Shown: positions 1-6,600 of the stretch, one piece after another
Position numbering within the stretch: the stretch's first letter is position 1
Layout: each line of letters opens with the position of its first letter
Assembly (NCBI RefSeq): GCF_021390535.1
Contig: NZ_JAJUXG010000011.1
Span: forward strand, 1-64,000
Length of the DNA: 64,000 nucleotides
Source: Dyadobacter sp. CY312
GTDB lineage: Bacteria; Bacteroidota; Bacteroidia; Cytophagales; Spirosomataceae
Reading direction: 5' to 3'
Notes under the pieces: generated by a model
Told to the model about the DNA's origin: nothing
The model's input: only the letters and a program-made list of their open reading frames with translations
Databases searched by the model: none
Translations under genes and position numbers: made by a program

Positions 1-1
1 A

Positions 2-82
2 TTGGAGCAGGATAAGGTCACAATCCGTTATCTTTTTGTCATTGAAAAAATTGCTGGTATGAATATATTGCCAACCGATTAA
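2..82 (+). CDS. 3' end of an unidentified CDS (partial)
   Basis: An open frame runs from the window edge to a TAA at 80-82 and encodes 26 residues ending in GMNILPTD. It sits 21 bp upstream of the next gene on the same strand, so the two are probably co-transcribed. The fragment is too short to assign a family. That it is coding is inferred only from the open frame and the tight spacing. Confidence 0.45.
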   Translation: MEQDKVTIRYLFVIEKIAGMNILPTD

Positions 83-103
83 GATTTCAACACTTCTGAC
101 TAA

Positions 104-1141
104 ATGGAACTCGATAAAAAAGATGCAGCTGTGGTTAACAACGCAATAGGTTCGTGGGAAAAAAGCAATAAAATAACCCCTGAGCTTGCCGATGAATTGC
201 GTTCCAGCTTAAAAATAAGAAATACAAATGTTGATGCCATTGCGATGTATGCCCTTATATCCGCCATTTCCTGCGGCTTATTGGCGTTTGGCTCTCTTGT
301 CATCGATGAAAAATGGATTGAATTATTGCGAAAGAGATGGGGATTTTCAGAAACAATCGTTGGTATAGGATTTAGTCTTCTTGCCCTTCTGTTCGTTGTT
401 TTAGCTCGCAGGAGAAAAGTGAAATTCCCTGAGGCCGCAGCCAGTAATGAAACCTACAACATCACAGTTGCACTTACTATCGGAATTGCAGTCACCTATT
501 GGACGCGCAGTTTTGCCAATTTTGACGGCAATTATGCTCTTCCGTTACTGATCGCTGCAATTGCTTACGGTATTGTAGCCGTATTGTTGGAATCCAAATT
601 GCTTTGGCTCGTCATGATCATGTCGCTGGCGGGCTGGTGGGGTGCTCAAACACACCTTTGGTCAGGCGGTAATTTCAGGTTTGCCGGCATGAATTACCCG
701 CTTCGAATGACCGTATTCGGTCTCGCAATCTGGGGCTCCTACTGGATCGTTCGCCAGGTGAAACAACTTGGGGCATTTGCTGATACAACTTACGCAACTG
801 GCCTGTTGCTCTTTCTGATCGCCGCCTGGACGCTTTCCATATTTGGGAACTACGACGATTACCAAGCCTGGAACCTGATCAAACAAAGCCACTTTTGGTA
901 TTGGTCACTGGGTTTTACGCTCGTGCTGGCGGGAATGATTGCTTATGCATTTCAAACTAACAATGACACCTTGCGAGACATTGCACTCGTATTTTTCCTG
1001 CTTAATATTTATACCCGGTATTTTGAATATTTTTGGGACAGAACCAATAAAGGAATTTTCTTTGCGTTAATGGCATTGTCATTCTGGTTCGTAGCCAGAA
1101 AAGCAGAACAATGGCGTAACAAGGACAGGAAAACAGCTTAG
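104..1141 (+). CDS. DUF2157-like polytopic membrane protein
   Basis: A 345-residue protein with a soluble N-terminal stretch of about 45 residues followed by roughly nine or ten hydrophobic segments. The C-terminus, with NKGIFFALMALSFWFVARK, resembles the end of the DUF2157/DUF4401 family of bacterial inner-membrane proteins, whose function is unknown. The N-terminal region (residues 1-40, charged, with a GSWEKSNKITPE stretch) also fits that family. The stop codon is 2 bp before the next start, so it is probably translated together with the following small protein. The family call rests on overall architecture rather than a diagnostic motif. Confidence 0.6.
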   Translation: MELDKKDAAVVNNAIGSWEKSNKITPELADELRSSLKIRNTNVDAIAMYALISAISCGLLAFGSLVIDEKWIELLRKRWGFSETIVGIGFSLLALLFVVLARRRKVKFPEAAASNETYNITVALTIGIAVTYWTRSFANFDGNYALPLLIAAIAYGIVAVLLESKLLWLVMIMSLAGWWGAQTHLWSGGNFRFAGMNYPLRMTVFGLAIWGSYWIVRQVKQLGAFADTTYATGLLLFLIAAWTLSIFGNYDDYQAWNLIKQSHFWYWSLGFTLVLAGMIAYAFQTNNDTLRDIALVFFLLNIYTRYFEYFWDRTNKGIFFALMALSFWFVARKAEQWRNKDRKTA

Positions 1142-1143
1142 AG

Positions 1144-1476
1144 ATGAGAGAAAAACGACCAGTCAGGGAAAACGAAATAACCCTGATTCATGCCTTACTA
1201 AAATCACTTGATCTCAACCCGGACAATTATCCCGTTGATGATCTGGTTGATGAATACGAAGGTGGCAAAATGGGCAGTATCAGCCTGGGAGGCAATCCTG
1301 ATGCTTACGCCGGCGATCTCATTCGGGTTGAATACATTGATTCTGACCAAACTCCGGTGGTGATCACACTCACACAAGACGACCAGGGACGCTTGCTTGA
1401 CCTGGACTTCTGGAAAGTCGATTTCTCAAAACTGTTAGACTACCCGACTCCTGACCAGATTATTTTTGGGATTTAA
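1144..1476 (+). CDS. hypothetical protein, 110 aa
   Basis: A small acidic soluble protein with no signal peptide, no membrane segment and no cysteines that would suggest a metal site. It starts 2 bp after the stop of the upstream membrane protein, which implies translational coupling and perhaps a shared role. I do not recognise a family. The frame is supported by its position in an apparent operon and by ordinary amino-acid composition. The 187 bp after it belong to the promoter region of the next pair. Confidence 0.6.
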   Translation: MREKRPVRENEITLIHALLKSLDLNPDNYPVDDLVDEYEGGKMGSISLGGNPDAYAGDLIRVEYIDSDQTPVVITLTQDDQGRLLDLDFWKVDFSKLLDYPTPDQIIFGI

Positions 1477-1622
1477 AAATCGTCAAATTATATAAACCCA
1501 TCCACTTGGGCCTTATACTGCCGCCAATCCGGTCAGCAATATCTTGCAGCTAAATCAAATTATGCAATTACCTGTAATTTTTTAAGCCTTTAATATTAAA
1601 TACATTTCATATATTTAAGCCT

Positions 1623-1665
1623 ATAAGCTTATATTTGTACTGTAAATTTAATACTATAAGCTTAT
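1623..1665 (+). promoter_or_regulatory. Twin palindromic operator around a -7 box
   Basis: The 10-bp palindrome ATAAGCTTAT occurs at 1623-1632 and again at 1656-1665, with centres 33 bp apart (about three helical turns). The second copy overlaps the ATG at 1664. Between them, TATATTTG at 1630-1637 matches the Bacteroidota -7 consensus TAnnTTTG. A further TTTAAGCC direct repeat lies just upstream. The likely reading is autoregulation by the HTH protein encoded next: a dimer bound at each site would block both the promoter and the start codon. Confidence 0.55.
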
Positions 1666-2128
1666 GGATAAGAAAAACAATAAACTTGTCATTCAACAAC
1701 TTGATAAGAAAATTCAAATCTTACAGCCATTAAAAGGTTTGGTGCAACCACCTGAGGGCTGGATTGCTACGATTCGAAAAACTCTCAATATGTCTCTCCG
1801 TCAATTGGGAAACCGTATGTCTATCACTCCGCAAAGCATTCGTGATATGGAATTACGAGAGAAGGAGGGAACAGTTAGCATCAATACTTTACGTCAGGCA
1901 GCCGATTGCCTTGAAATGAAATTGATATATGCATTTGTACCCAAAGATGAGTCTCTTGAAAAAATGATTGAACGTCGTGCCCGTAAAATAGCTATAGGAA
2001 TCATTCAACGCACCTCATTGACCATGAAATTGGAAGATCAGGAGAATTCCAAAGAAAGGCTAAATGAGGCGGCTAAAGAAATGACAGAACAGCTTTTACG
2101 AGAACTACCAAAAAGCCTATGGGATTAA
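1664..2128 (+). CDS. Mobile mystery protein A (XRE-type HTH regulator)
   Basis: A 154-residue protein with a helix-turn-helix at about residues 35-90 (MSLRQLGNRMSITPQSI is the helix 2/3 region), followed by a charged helical C-terminus. The sequence and the partner gene match the 'mobile mystery protein A' family (TIGR02612), which is always next to protein B, moves as a pair and is sporadically distributed. By analogy with other HTH/Fic pairs it is probably the antitoxin-like partner and autorepressor. Its gene overlaps the next by 10 bp. Palindromes in its promoter, one overlapping the start codon, fit autoregulation. Confidence 0.8.
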   Translation: MDKKNNKLVIQQLDKKIQILQPLKGLVQPPEGWIATIRKTLNMSLRQLGNRMSITPQSIRDMELREKEGTVSINTLRQAADCLEMKLIYAFVPKDESLEKMIERRARKIAIGIIQRTSLTMKLEDQENSKERLNEAAKEMTEQLLRELPKSLWD

Positions 2129-2724
2129 TTAGCCTAACATACGAGGAAGGTCAAACTCCACTCGATGAAGACGAAAAGGACGGGCTTCTTATTCCATCTG
2201 TAACTACCAAGGGTGAACTGGACGAAGTTGAGCAAAGAAATATTGAAGATGCTATGTTGTGGACAATTCAGCGCCGAAAGCGTTTCACAGCGGAAGAAAT
2301 TCTCACAGAACAGTTCATCAAAGAGTTACATCGTCGTATGTTCGGGGATGTTTGGAAGTGGGCAGGATCTTTTCGTACTACCAATAAAAATATTGGTGTC
2401 GACAAACATCAGGTTGGTTTAGAACTTCGTATGCTTTTGGATGATTGCAAGTTCTGGATTGCTAATCAGAGTTTTAGCTCGGATGAAATCGCTGTTCGTT
2501 TTAAACATCGTATTGTTGCTATCCATTGCTTTTCTAATGGCAACGGTCGTCATTCCAGACTTATGGCTGATGTAATAATTGAGAAAATATTTGGAGAGAA
2601 ACTGTTTAGTTGGAGTAGCCAAAATTTGATTCAATGCGGCGAGCCACGGTCACAATATCTCATCGCTATCCGTGCCGCCGACCGAGGCAATTATGACTTG
2701 TTGGTAAAATTTGCAAGAGGTTAA
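2119..2724 (+). CDS. Mobile mystery protein B (Fic-domain protein)
   Basis: A 201-residue Fic protein. The catalytic loop HCFSNGNGRHSR is at residues 136-147, with H136 as the general base and the anion-binding GNGR. Most Fic AMP transferases have D/E before GNGR to hold Mg2+; here it is N140, as I recall is usual in this subfamily, so the activity may differ from classical AMPylation. The N-terminus (GQTPLDEDEKDGLLIP) matches mobile mystery protein B (TIGR02613). The gene overlaps the preceding HTH gene by 10 bp, so the two proteins are probably made in fixed ratio, as in toxin-antitoxin modules. Confidence 0.82.
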   Translation: MGLISLTYEEGQTPLDEDEKDGLLIPSVTTKGELDEVEQRNIEDAMLWTIQRRKRFTAEEILTEQFIKELHRRMFGDVWKWAGSFRTTNKNIGVDKHQVGLELRMLLDDCKFWIANQSFSSDEIAVRFKHRIVAIHCFSNGNGRHSRLMADVIIEKIFGEKLFSWSSQNLIQCGEPRSQYLIAIRAADRGNYDLLVKFARG

Positions 2725-2874
2725 GTTTACAGTTAGCACGAAGCTCACATCGTCAAAGTATATCTAAATGTTACCAAGTAATTCTTCCGTGGTACTTCAT
2801 TACTGCACCCATACCGCAATCACTAACATAGATTCTCGGGGCGATGGCCATACAATCTTCAAAAATAACAGCAT

Positions 2875-3735
2875 TTAAACCAACGTATTAAATTTCGAAA
2901 TAATGTGATTTTTGGCTTCGTTCTGGAATTGCTCGGGCGATTGCCCGGTGTGCTGTTTGAAAAAACGACTGAAATAAGGTCGGTCTTTAAAACCAAGATC
3001 ATAAGCGATTTCCTTTATCGTGCTTTCGCTGTGAATGATCTGCCTTTTTGCCTCCAATACGATGCGATCGTGTATGAGCTGCATTCCGGTTTTGTCCAGC
3101 TTTTCTTTCAAAATCTGGTTCAGGCGTTTGGAGCTGATACCCAGCTTTCCGGCATAAAAGTCGGTGTTTCTTACCAACTGATAATTCATCTCCAATAATA
3201 CCATAAACTCATAAACCCGCTTCTGGTTGATATCCTGAACTGTAAATTCCTGTTCTTTAATCCGTACGAGTTGCAGCAAAAACACCTTCAACAGTGCTTT
3301 CAAAATAACCAGGCTGGTACTGTCTCTCTCATACTCCTCCTCCATTATTTCGTAAACCTTAGCAAGCTGAGCAGCCGTTTCTGCATCCAGTTGCAAACAG
3401 GAAAATTCTCCCTGAATGTTAAATATCTTAAACACATCAAGTAAAAATTCCTTTACGTCCTCATCCAGAAAGTCCCTTTTAAAAGAAAGTAAAATTCCTT
3501 TTTTTCCAGCCTTGTTCAGCTGATGAACACGATATGGTGGAATGAGGTAAATCCAGTCTCCACGCATGGCTTCGGCTCCATTTATTGTATGCAATGCATT
3601 TTCATTCTTCAACCATACAATTTCAAAGAACTCTTTCCGTCCCGGATCGTCCAGATAACTGGGTGGACAATTATCCAGATTCCTGATAAAAATCGGCGTA
3701 TTACTCAGACCTATATTTTGTTCGACTGCACTCAT
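2875..3735 (-). CDS. AraC-family transcriptional regulator
   Basis: A 286-residue regulator with a cupin-like ligand-binding N-terminus (about 1-150) and a C-terminal double helix-turn-helix (about 185-280). The second HTH contains the AraC hallmark IAYDLGFKDRPYFSRFFKQ followed by HTGQSPEQF. It is transcribed away from hxlB-hxlA, sharing a 165-bp intergenic region that holds an 18-bp direct repeat. Its own -7 box (TAATTTTG on the minus strand at 3763-3770) overlaps one repeat, so autoregulation is likely. The divergent arrangement suggests it controls the formaldehyde-fixing genes, but the inducer cannot be read from sequence. Confidence 0.85.
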   Translation of the reverse strand: MSAVEQNIGLSNTPIFIRNLDNCPPSYLDDPGRKEFFEIVWLKNENALHTINGAEAMRGDWIYLIPPYRVHQLNKAGKKGILLSFKRDFLDEDVKEFLLDVFKIFNIQGEFSCLQLDAETAAQLAKVYEIMEEEYERDSTSLVILKALLKVFLLQLVRIKEQEFTVQDINQKRVYEFMVLLEMNYQLVRNTDFYAGKLGISSKRLNQILKEKLDKTGMQLIHDRIVLEAKRQIIHSESTIKEIAYDLGFKDRPYFSRFFKQHTGQSPEQFQNEAKNHIISKFNTLV

Positions 3736-3766
3736 TTTGTTATCCTATTCCGAATTAGATACCAAA

Positions 3767-3815
3767 ATTAGCAAATAATGCAACTAAAAGTATTCTGATT
3801 AGCAAATAGTACAAC
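3767..3815 (+). promoter_or_regulatory. Direct repeat, probable AraC operator
   Basis: ATTAGCAAATAATGCAAC (3767-3784) and ATTAGCAAATAGTACAAC (3798-3815) match at 16 of 18 positions and start 31 bp apart, close to three helical turns. AraC-type dimers typically bind such direct repeats on one DNA face. The first copy overlaps the -7 box of the divergent araC-type gene, and both lie upstream of hxlB. This is the most likely binding site of the regulator ending at 2875. Confidence 0.6.
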
Positions 3816-3900
3816 ATATGGTGCTGATTGTATAACCACTCGCCTATTCGTTAACGGTACCTTTACATCCAGATAATGAGGATGTTTTTGACTAAAAAAA

Positions 3901-4485
3901 ATGCAAAAAGAAAGTACCGTTGACCCTGCCGAAGACATTGAAGCTAACCTGAAAATGATTATTGCTGAAAACGAGCAATTGATTTCCGGAATAGATTTTG
4001 GACAGGTGTCTGAGATGATACCATATATACAGACTGCAAACAGGATATTTATCATCGGAGCCGGAAGAACTGGTCTCGCTTTAAAAGCTGCTGCGATGCG
4101 TCTTATGCACCTGGGCTTCACGGTTTACGTAACAGGAGAAATTGTAACACCGGCTATTACAAAAGGCGATTTGCTCATTGCGGGATCAGGCTCCGGAACA
4201 ACCGGCAGTATCGTAAGTGCAGCAGACAAAGCGGTTAAAGCTGGTGCAAAAGTTATTGCCATTTCCACTACCACACAATCGCCGCTCGCGGCTTTGAGCA
4301 ATCACGTCACCGTCATTCCGGCAGCACAAAAACAGGATCACGGTTCAGCTATTTCGCAGCAATATGCGGGAAGTCTATTTGAACAGTCGGTATTGCTGCT
4401 GACCGATGCCATTATACAAACCTTATGGACAATGGATGGAACACCGGCAGAAGAACTTTGGAAAAGACATGCGAATCTGGAATAA
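3901..4485 (+). CDS. hxlB: 6-phospho-3-hexuloisomerase
   Basis: A 194-residue SIS-domain protein that converts D-arabino-3-hexulose 6-phosphate to fructose 6-phosphate, the second step of the ribulose monophosphate pathway. The phosphosugar-binding segment IFIIGAGRTGLALKAAAMR is at about residues 48-66 and the serine-rich loop AGSGSGTTGSIV at about 98-109, both typical of HxlB. The length matches the family. It lies 132 bp upstream of hxlA on the same strand, an order reversed from the Bacillus hxlAB operon. The divergent AraC gene and the repeats between them suggest formaldehyde- or sugar-responsive control. Confidence 0.88.
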   Translation: MQKESTVDPAEDIEANLKMIIAENEQLISGIDFGQVSEMIPYIQTANRIFIIGAGRTGLALKAAAMRLMHLGFTVYVTGEIVTPAITKGDLLIAGSGSGTTGSIVSAADKAVKAGAKVIAISTTTQSPLAALSNHVTVIPAAQKQDHGSAISQQYAGSLFEQSVLLLTDAIIQTLWTMDGTPAEELWKRHANLE

Positions 4486-4486
4486 G

Positions 4487-4525
4487 CAGCTGTTGGCTGT
4501 CAGCGATCGGCTGTTAGCTTTCAGG
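4487..4525. repeat. Degenerate TTAGC/TCAGC-type tandem repeat
   Basis: Between hxlB and hxlA the sequence cycles through variants of AGCTGTTGGC / TCAGCGATCGGC / TTAGCTTTCAG. Similar degenerate strings occur at 40730-40754 and 59244-59280, always between genes. They look like a low-complexity intergenic family rather than a coding or regulatory site. Confidence 0.35.
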
Positions 4526-4617
4526 AGTCGACGGTGACCGTTCTCTTATCCTAGAGAAGACTCTAAGTAGAAAATCTGAATTTCAATTACAATAATTTAC
4601 AATTAATATATCCAAAC

Positions 4618-5250
4618 ATGGCAAAATTACAAGTCGCAATTGACTTATTGACCACCGAAGACGCATTGGCACTGGCAACAAAAGTTGCACCTTATATCGA
4701 CATCATAGAGTTGGGAACGCCACTTATAAAGAGTGAAGGACTGGCGGTGATTACGGCTATGAAAAAAGCTTTTCCTGATAAAATCGTATTTGCCGATTTC
4801 AAAACTGCCGATGCTGGTGAACTTGAGGCAGATATGGCTTTCAAAGCAGGTGCAGATTTGATTACAATTTTGGGCGCAACTGGTGATGCAACAATTGCTG
4901 GTGCTGTTAAAGCTGCAAAAGCTCATGGTAAAGGTGTAGTTGTAGACACAATCGGCGTGCTTGACCGTGTAAAACGCGCTCAGGAAGTAACCGCACTTGG
5001 TGCAGAATTTGTTGAATTACATGCAGGATTGGATGAACAGGCTCAGCCAGGATATTCCATTCAGGTTTTGATTGACGAAGCTGCGCGCGCAGGTGTTCCG
5101 GTTTCTATTGCAGGTGGTGTAAAACTGAGCAACATTGCGGCAGTGAAAGCATCGGGTGTTAAAGTTGTTGTGGCCGGAGCTGCTATTTATGGAGCTGCTG
5201 ATCCCGCTGCTGCTGCGAAAGAATTGCGTGAAGCACTGAATGCTGCATAA
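4618..5250 (+). CDS. hxlA: 3-hexulose-6-phosphate synthase
   Basis: A 210-residue TIM-barrel protein of the orotidine-5'-phosphate decarboxylase superfamily. It condenses formaldehyde with ribulose 5-phosphate, the first step of the ribulose monophosphate pathway. The superfamily DxKxxD catalytic motif appears as ADFKTADAGE at about residues 59-68, and the phosphate-binding end of the barrel as VSIAGGVKL and VVAGAAIYG near the C-terminus. The length fits HPS proteins. Paired with hxlB, it probably serves formaldehyde detoxification, or pentose phosphate supply run in reverse. No methanol dehydrogenase is visible in the window. Confidence 0.9.
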   Translation: MAKLQVAIDLLTTEDALALATKVAPYIDIIELGTPLIKSEGLAVITAMKKAFPDKIVFADFKTADAGELEADMAFKAGADLITILGATGDATIAGAVKAAKAHGKGVVVDTIGVLDRVKRAQEVTALGAEFVELHAGLDEQAQPGYSIQVLIDEAARAGVPVSIAGGVKLSNIAAVKASGVKVVVAGAAIYGAADPAAAAKELREALNAA

Positions 5251-5257
5251 TTTCAAA

Positions 5258-5299
5258 TACCATAGTTCCCGGATCATGAACAATCCGGGAACTATGGTA
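5258..5299. terminator. Hairpin terminator after hxlA
   Basis: A perfect 17-bp inverted repeat (TACCATAGTTCCCGGAT and its complement) with an 8-nt loop lies 8 bp after the hxlA stop and before the convergent gene ending at 5350. The flanks are AT-rich but lack a long T run, so it may act in both directions or as an mRNA-stabilising hairpin. Confidence 0.65.
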
Positions 5300-5349
5300 A
5301 ATTAATCCAAACAATAGAAAAGAGACTTAATTTATGTCTCTAAAATGTG

Positions 5350-6015
5350 TTAAATGTTCGCAATGAAAGGAGCTTTTCTAATGTAGTTTTCGTCAGAAAG
5401 CTGGTCAATCAAAAAACCTGCGATACTGGCCGCGCTTATCTTCTGTCCCGGAGCATCTTCCAGACTCACACCTATTTCGCTTAGCTCGTCGGTAAACACT
5501 ATGTAGGGAACCCGTACCAGTGTCCAGTCTGCATCACTTTTCTGCAAAACCTCATACGCCTTTTGCCTGTCTTCATGAATAACCGGAAAATTGGTTTTCA
5601 TCCATTCTGTCGCAACTAATGTTTCCGCTCCTTTTTTGTCAAAAGGTGTATCCACATTTAAACCTGCAACCAGAATATAACGTTTCGCTGCATTTTCACT
5701 TTCAGCAGTTTCGGACATGGCTTTCAGAATGTTCGCTGTTGCCTGGCTTGCTACCAAAGGTTCATCTTTTCGCTGACCAACCGTACTGATCACCGCATCG
5801 CAGCCTTCGATCAATGCATATACAGCCTCATAATTGAGCACGTCTCCTTCAACCACCTGTATTGCCGGATTTGGTAACGGAAGATTTTGATTTGAAATTT
5901 CAGGGTTCCGAAGGAGTAATTTTATTTGAAATCCACGATCCAGCAGTTGATCTACCAGATATTTCCCTGTTCTGCCGCCACCACCGATGACTGCTATTTT
6001 ATGATATGTTTTCAT
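5350..6015 (-). CDS. NAD(P)-binding NmrA/SDR-like oxidoreductase
   Basis: A 221-residue Rossmann-fold protein. The dinucleotide-binding motif GGGGRTGKYLVDQLLDRG is at about residues 11-28, and a VEGDVLN segment at about 56-62 is typical of atypical short-chain dehydrogenases of the NAD(P)H-binding/NmrA group. There is no YxxxK catalytic pair in the usual place, as in many members of this group that act as redox sensors or quinone/flavin reductases. It is convergent with hxlA and monocistronic. The substrate is unknown. Confidence 0.75.
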   Translation of the reverse strand: MKTYHKIAVIGGGGRTGKYLVDQLLDRGFQIKLLLRNPEISNQNLPLPNPAIQVVEGDVLNYEAVYALIEGCDAVISTVGQRKDEPLVASQATANILKAMSETAESENAAKRYILVAGLNVDTPFDKKGAETLVATEWMKTNFPVIHEDRQKAYEVLQKSDADWTLVRVPYIVFTDELSEIGVSLEDAPGQKISAASIAGFLIDQLSDENYIRKAPFIANI

Positions 6016-6235
6016 TTCTGATTTGTAAAATATGTGATATACGAATTAACACCAGGCAGCTACAAGGCAACCCGGATGTTACAGTTGCGGGGCATGCTGT
6101 AACGATGATTCTGATATTTTACAAATTGATTTGAATGGCTCAAAGATAGGTACTTTCGATTGTAAACGTCAACGCCGATTCATTTTCCTTACCTTTACAG
6201 CGTGTAAAAGTTTATATTAAACAAAGAAGTAAACA

Positions 6236-6445
6236 ATGGAAGTAAAGGACAGCAACGGCACAACCCTCGCCGACGGAGATTCAGTAAAACTGATTAAGGA
6301 TCTGAAAGTAAGGGGCAGTTCATCCGTTTTGAAAAGAGGAACCGTGGTAAAAAATATAAAACTTACAGGCGATGCCGAAGAAATTGAAGGCAAAGTTGAG
6401 AAGACCGTAATGGTGTTAAAGACGATGTACTTGCAGAAGATGTAG
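6236..6445 (+). CDS. PhnA/YjdM-type C-terminal domain protein
   Basis: A 69-residue protein that corresponds to the C-terminal SH3-like half of YjdM (formerly PhnA). The stretch VKDSNGTTLADGDSVKLIKD followed by DLKVRGSS and LKRGTVVKNI is nearly the family consensus. The N-terminal zinc ribbon of full-length YjdM is absent, and no cysteine pairs occur upstream in frame. Short forms of this kind are known in Bacteroidota. Despite the historical name, a role in phosphonate use is not established. It is monocistronic and followed by a strong hairpin terminator. Confidence 0.78.
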   Translation: MEVKDSNGTTLADGDSVKLIKDLKVRGSSSVLKRGTVVKNIKLTGDAEEIEGKVEKTVMVLKTMYLQKM

Positions 6446-6481
6446 TTGTTATAAACATACTTCATCATTTCCTTAAAATAT

Positions 6482-6531
6482 AAAAAGTGTCAACTTTCCT
6501 GGATTACATTCCAGAAAAGTTGACACTTTTT
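6482..6531. terminator. Strong bidirectional terminator
   Basis: A 22-bp inverted repeat with one mismatch (AAAAAGTGTCAACTTTCCTG... and its complement) encloses a 6-nt loop and ends in T5. The A run on the other side makes it work for both strands. It separates the PhnA-like gene from the convergent DUF5686 gene. Confidence 0.85.
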
Positions 6532-6600
6532 GGGAATACAATCCGATAAGTTGCCTTTCGCAATAGTAATTCTCAATTCAACATTCCTAATTCCTTCCTC

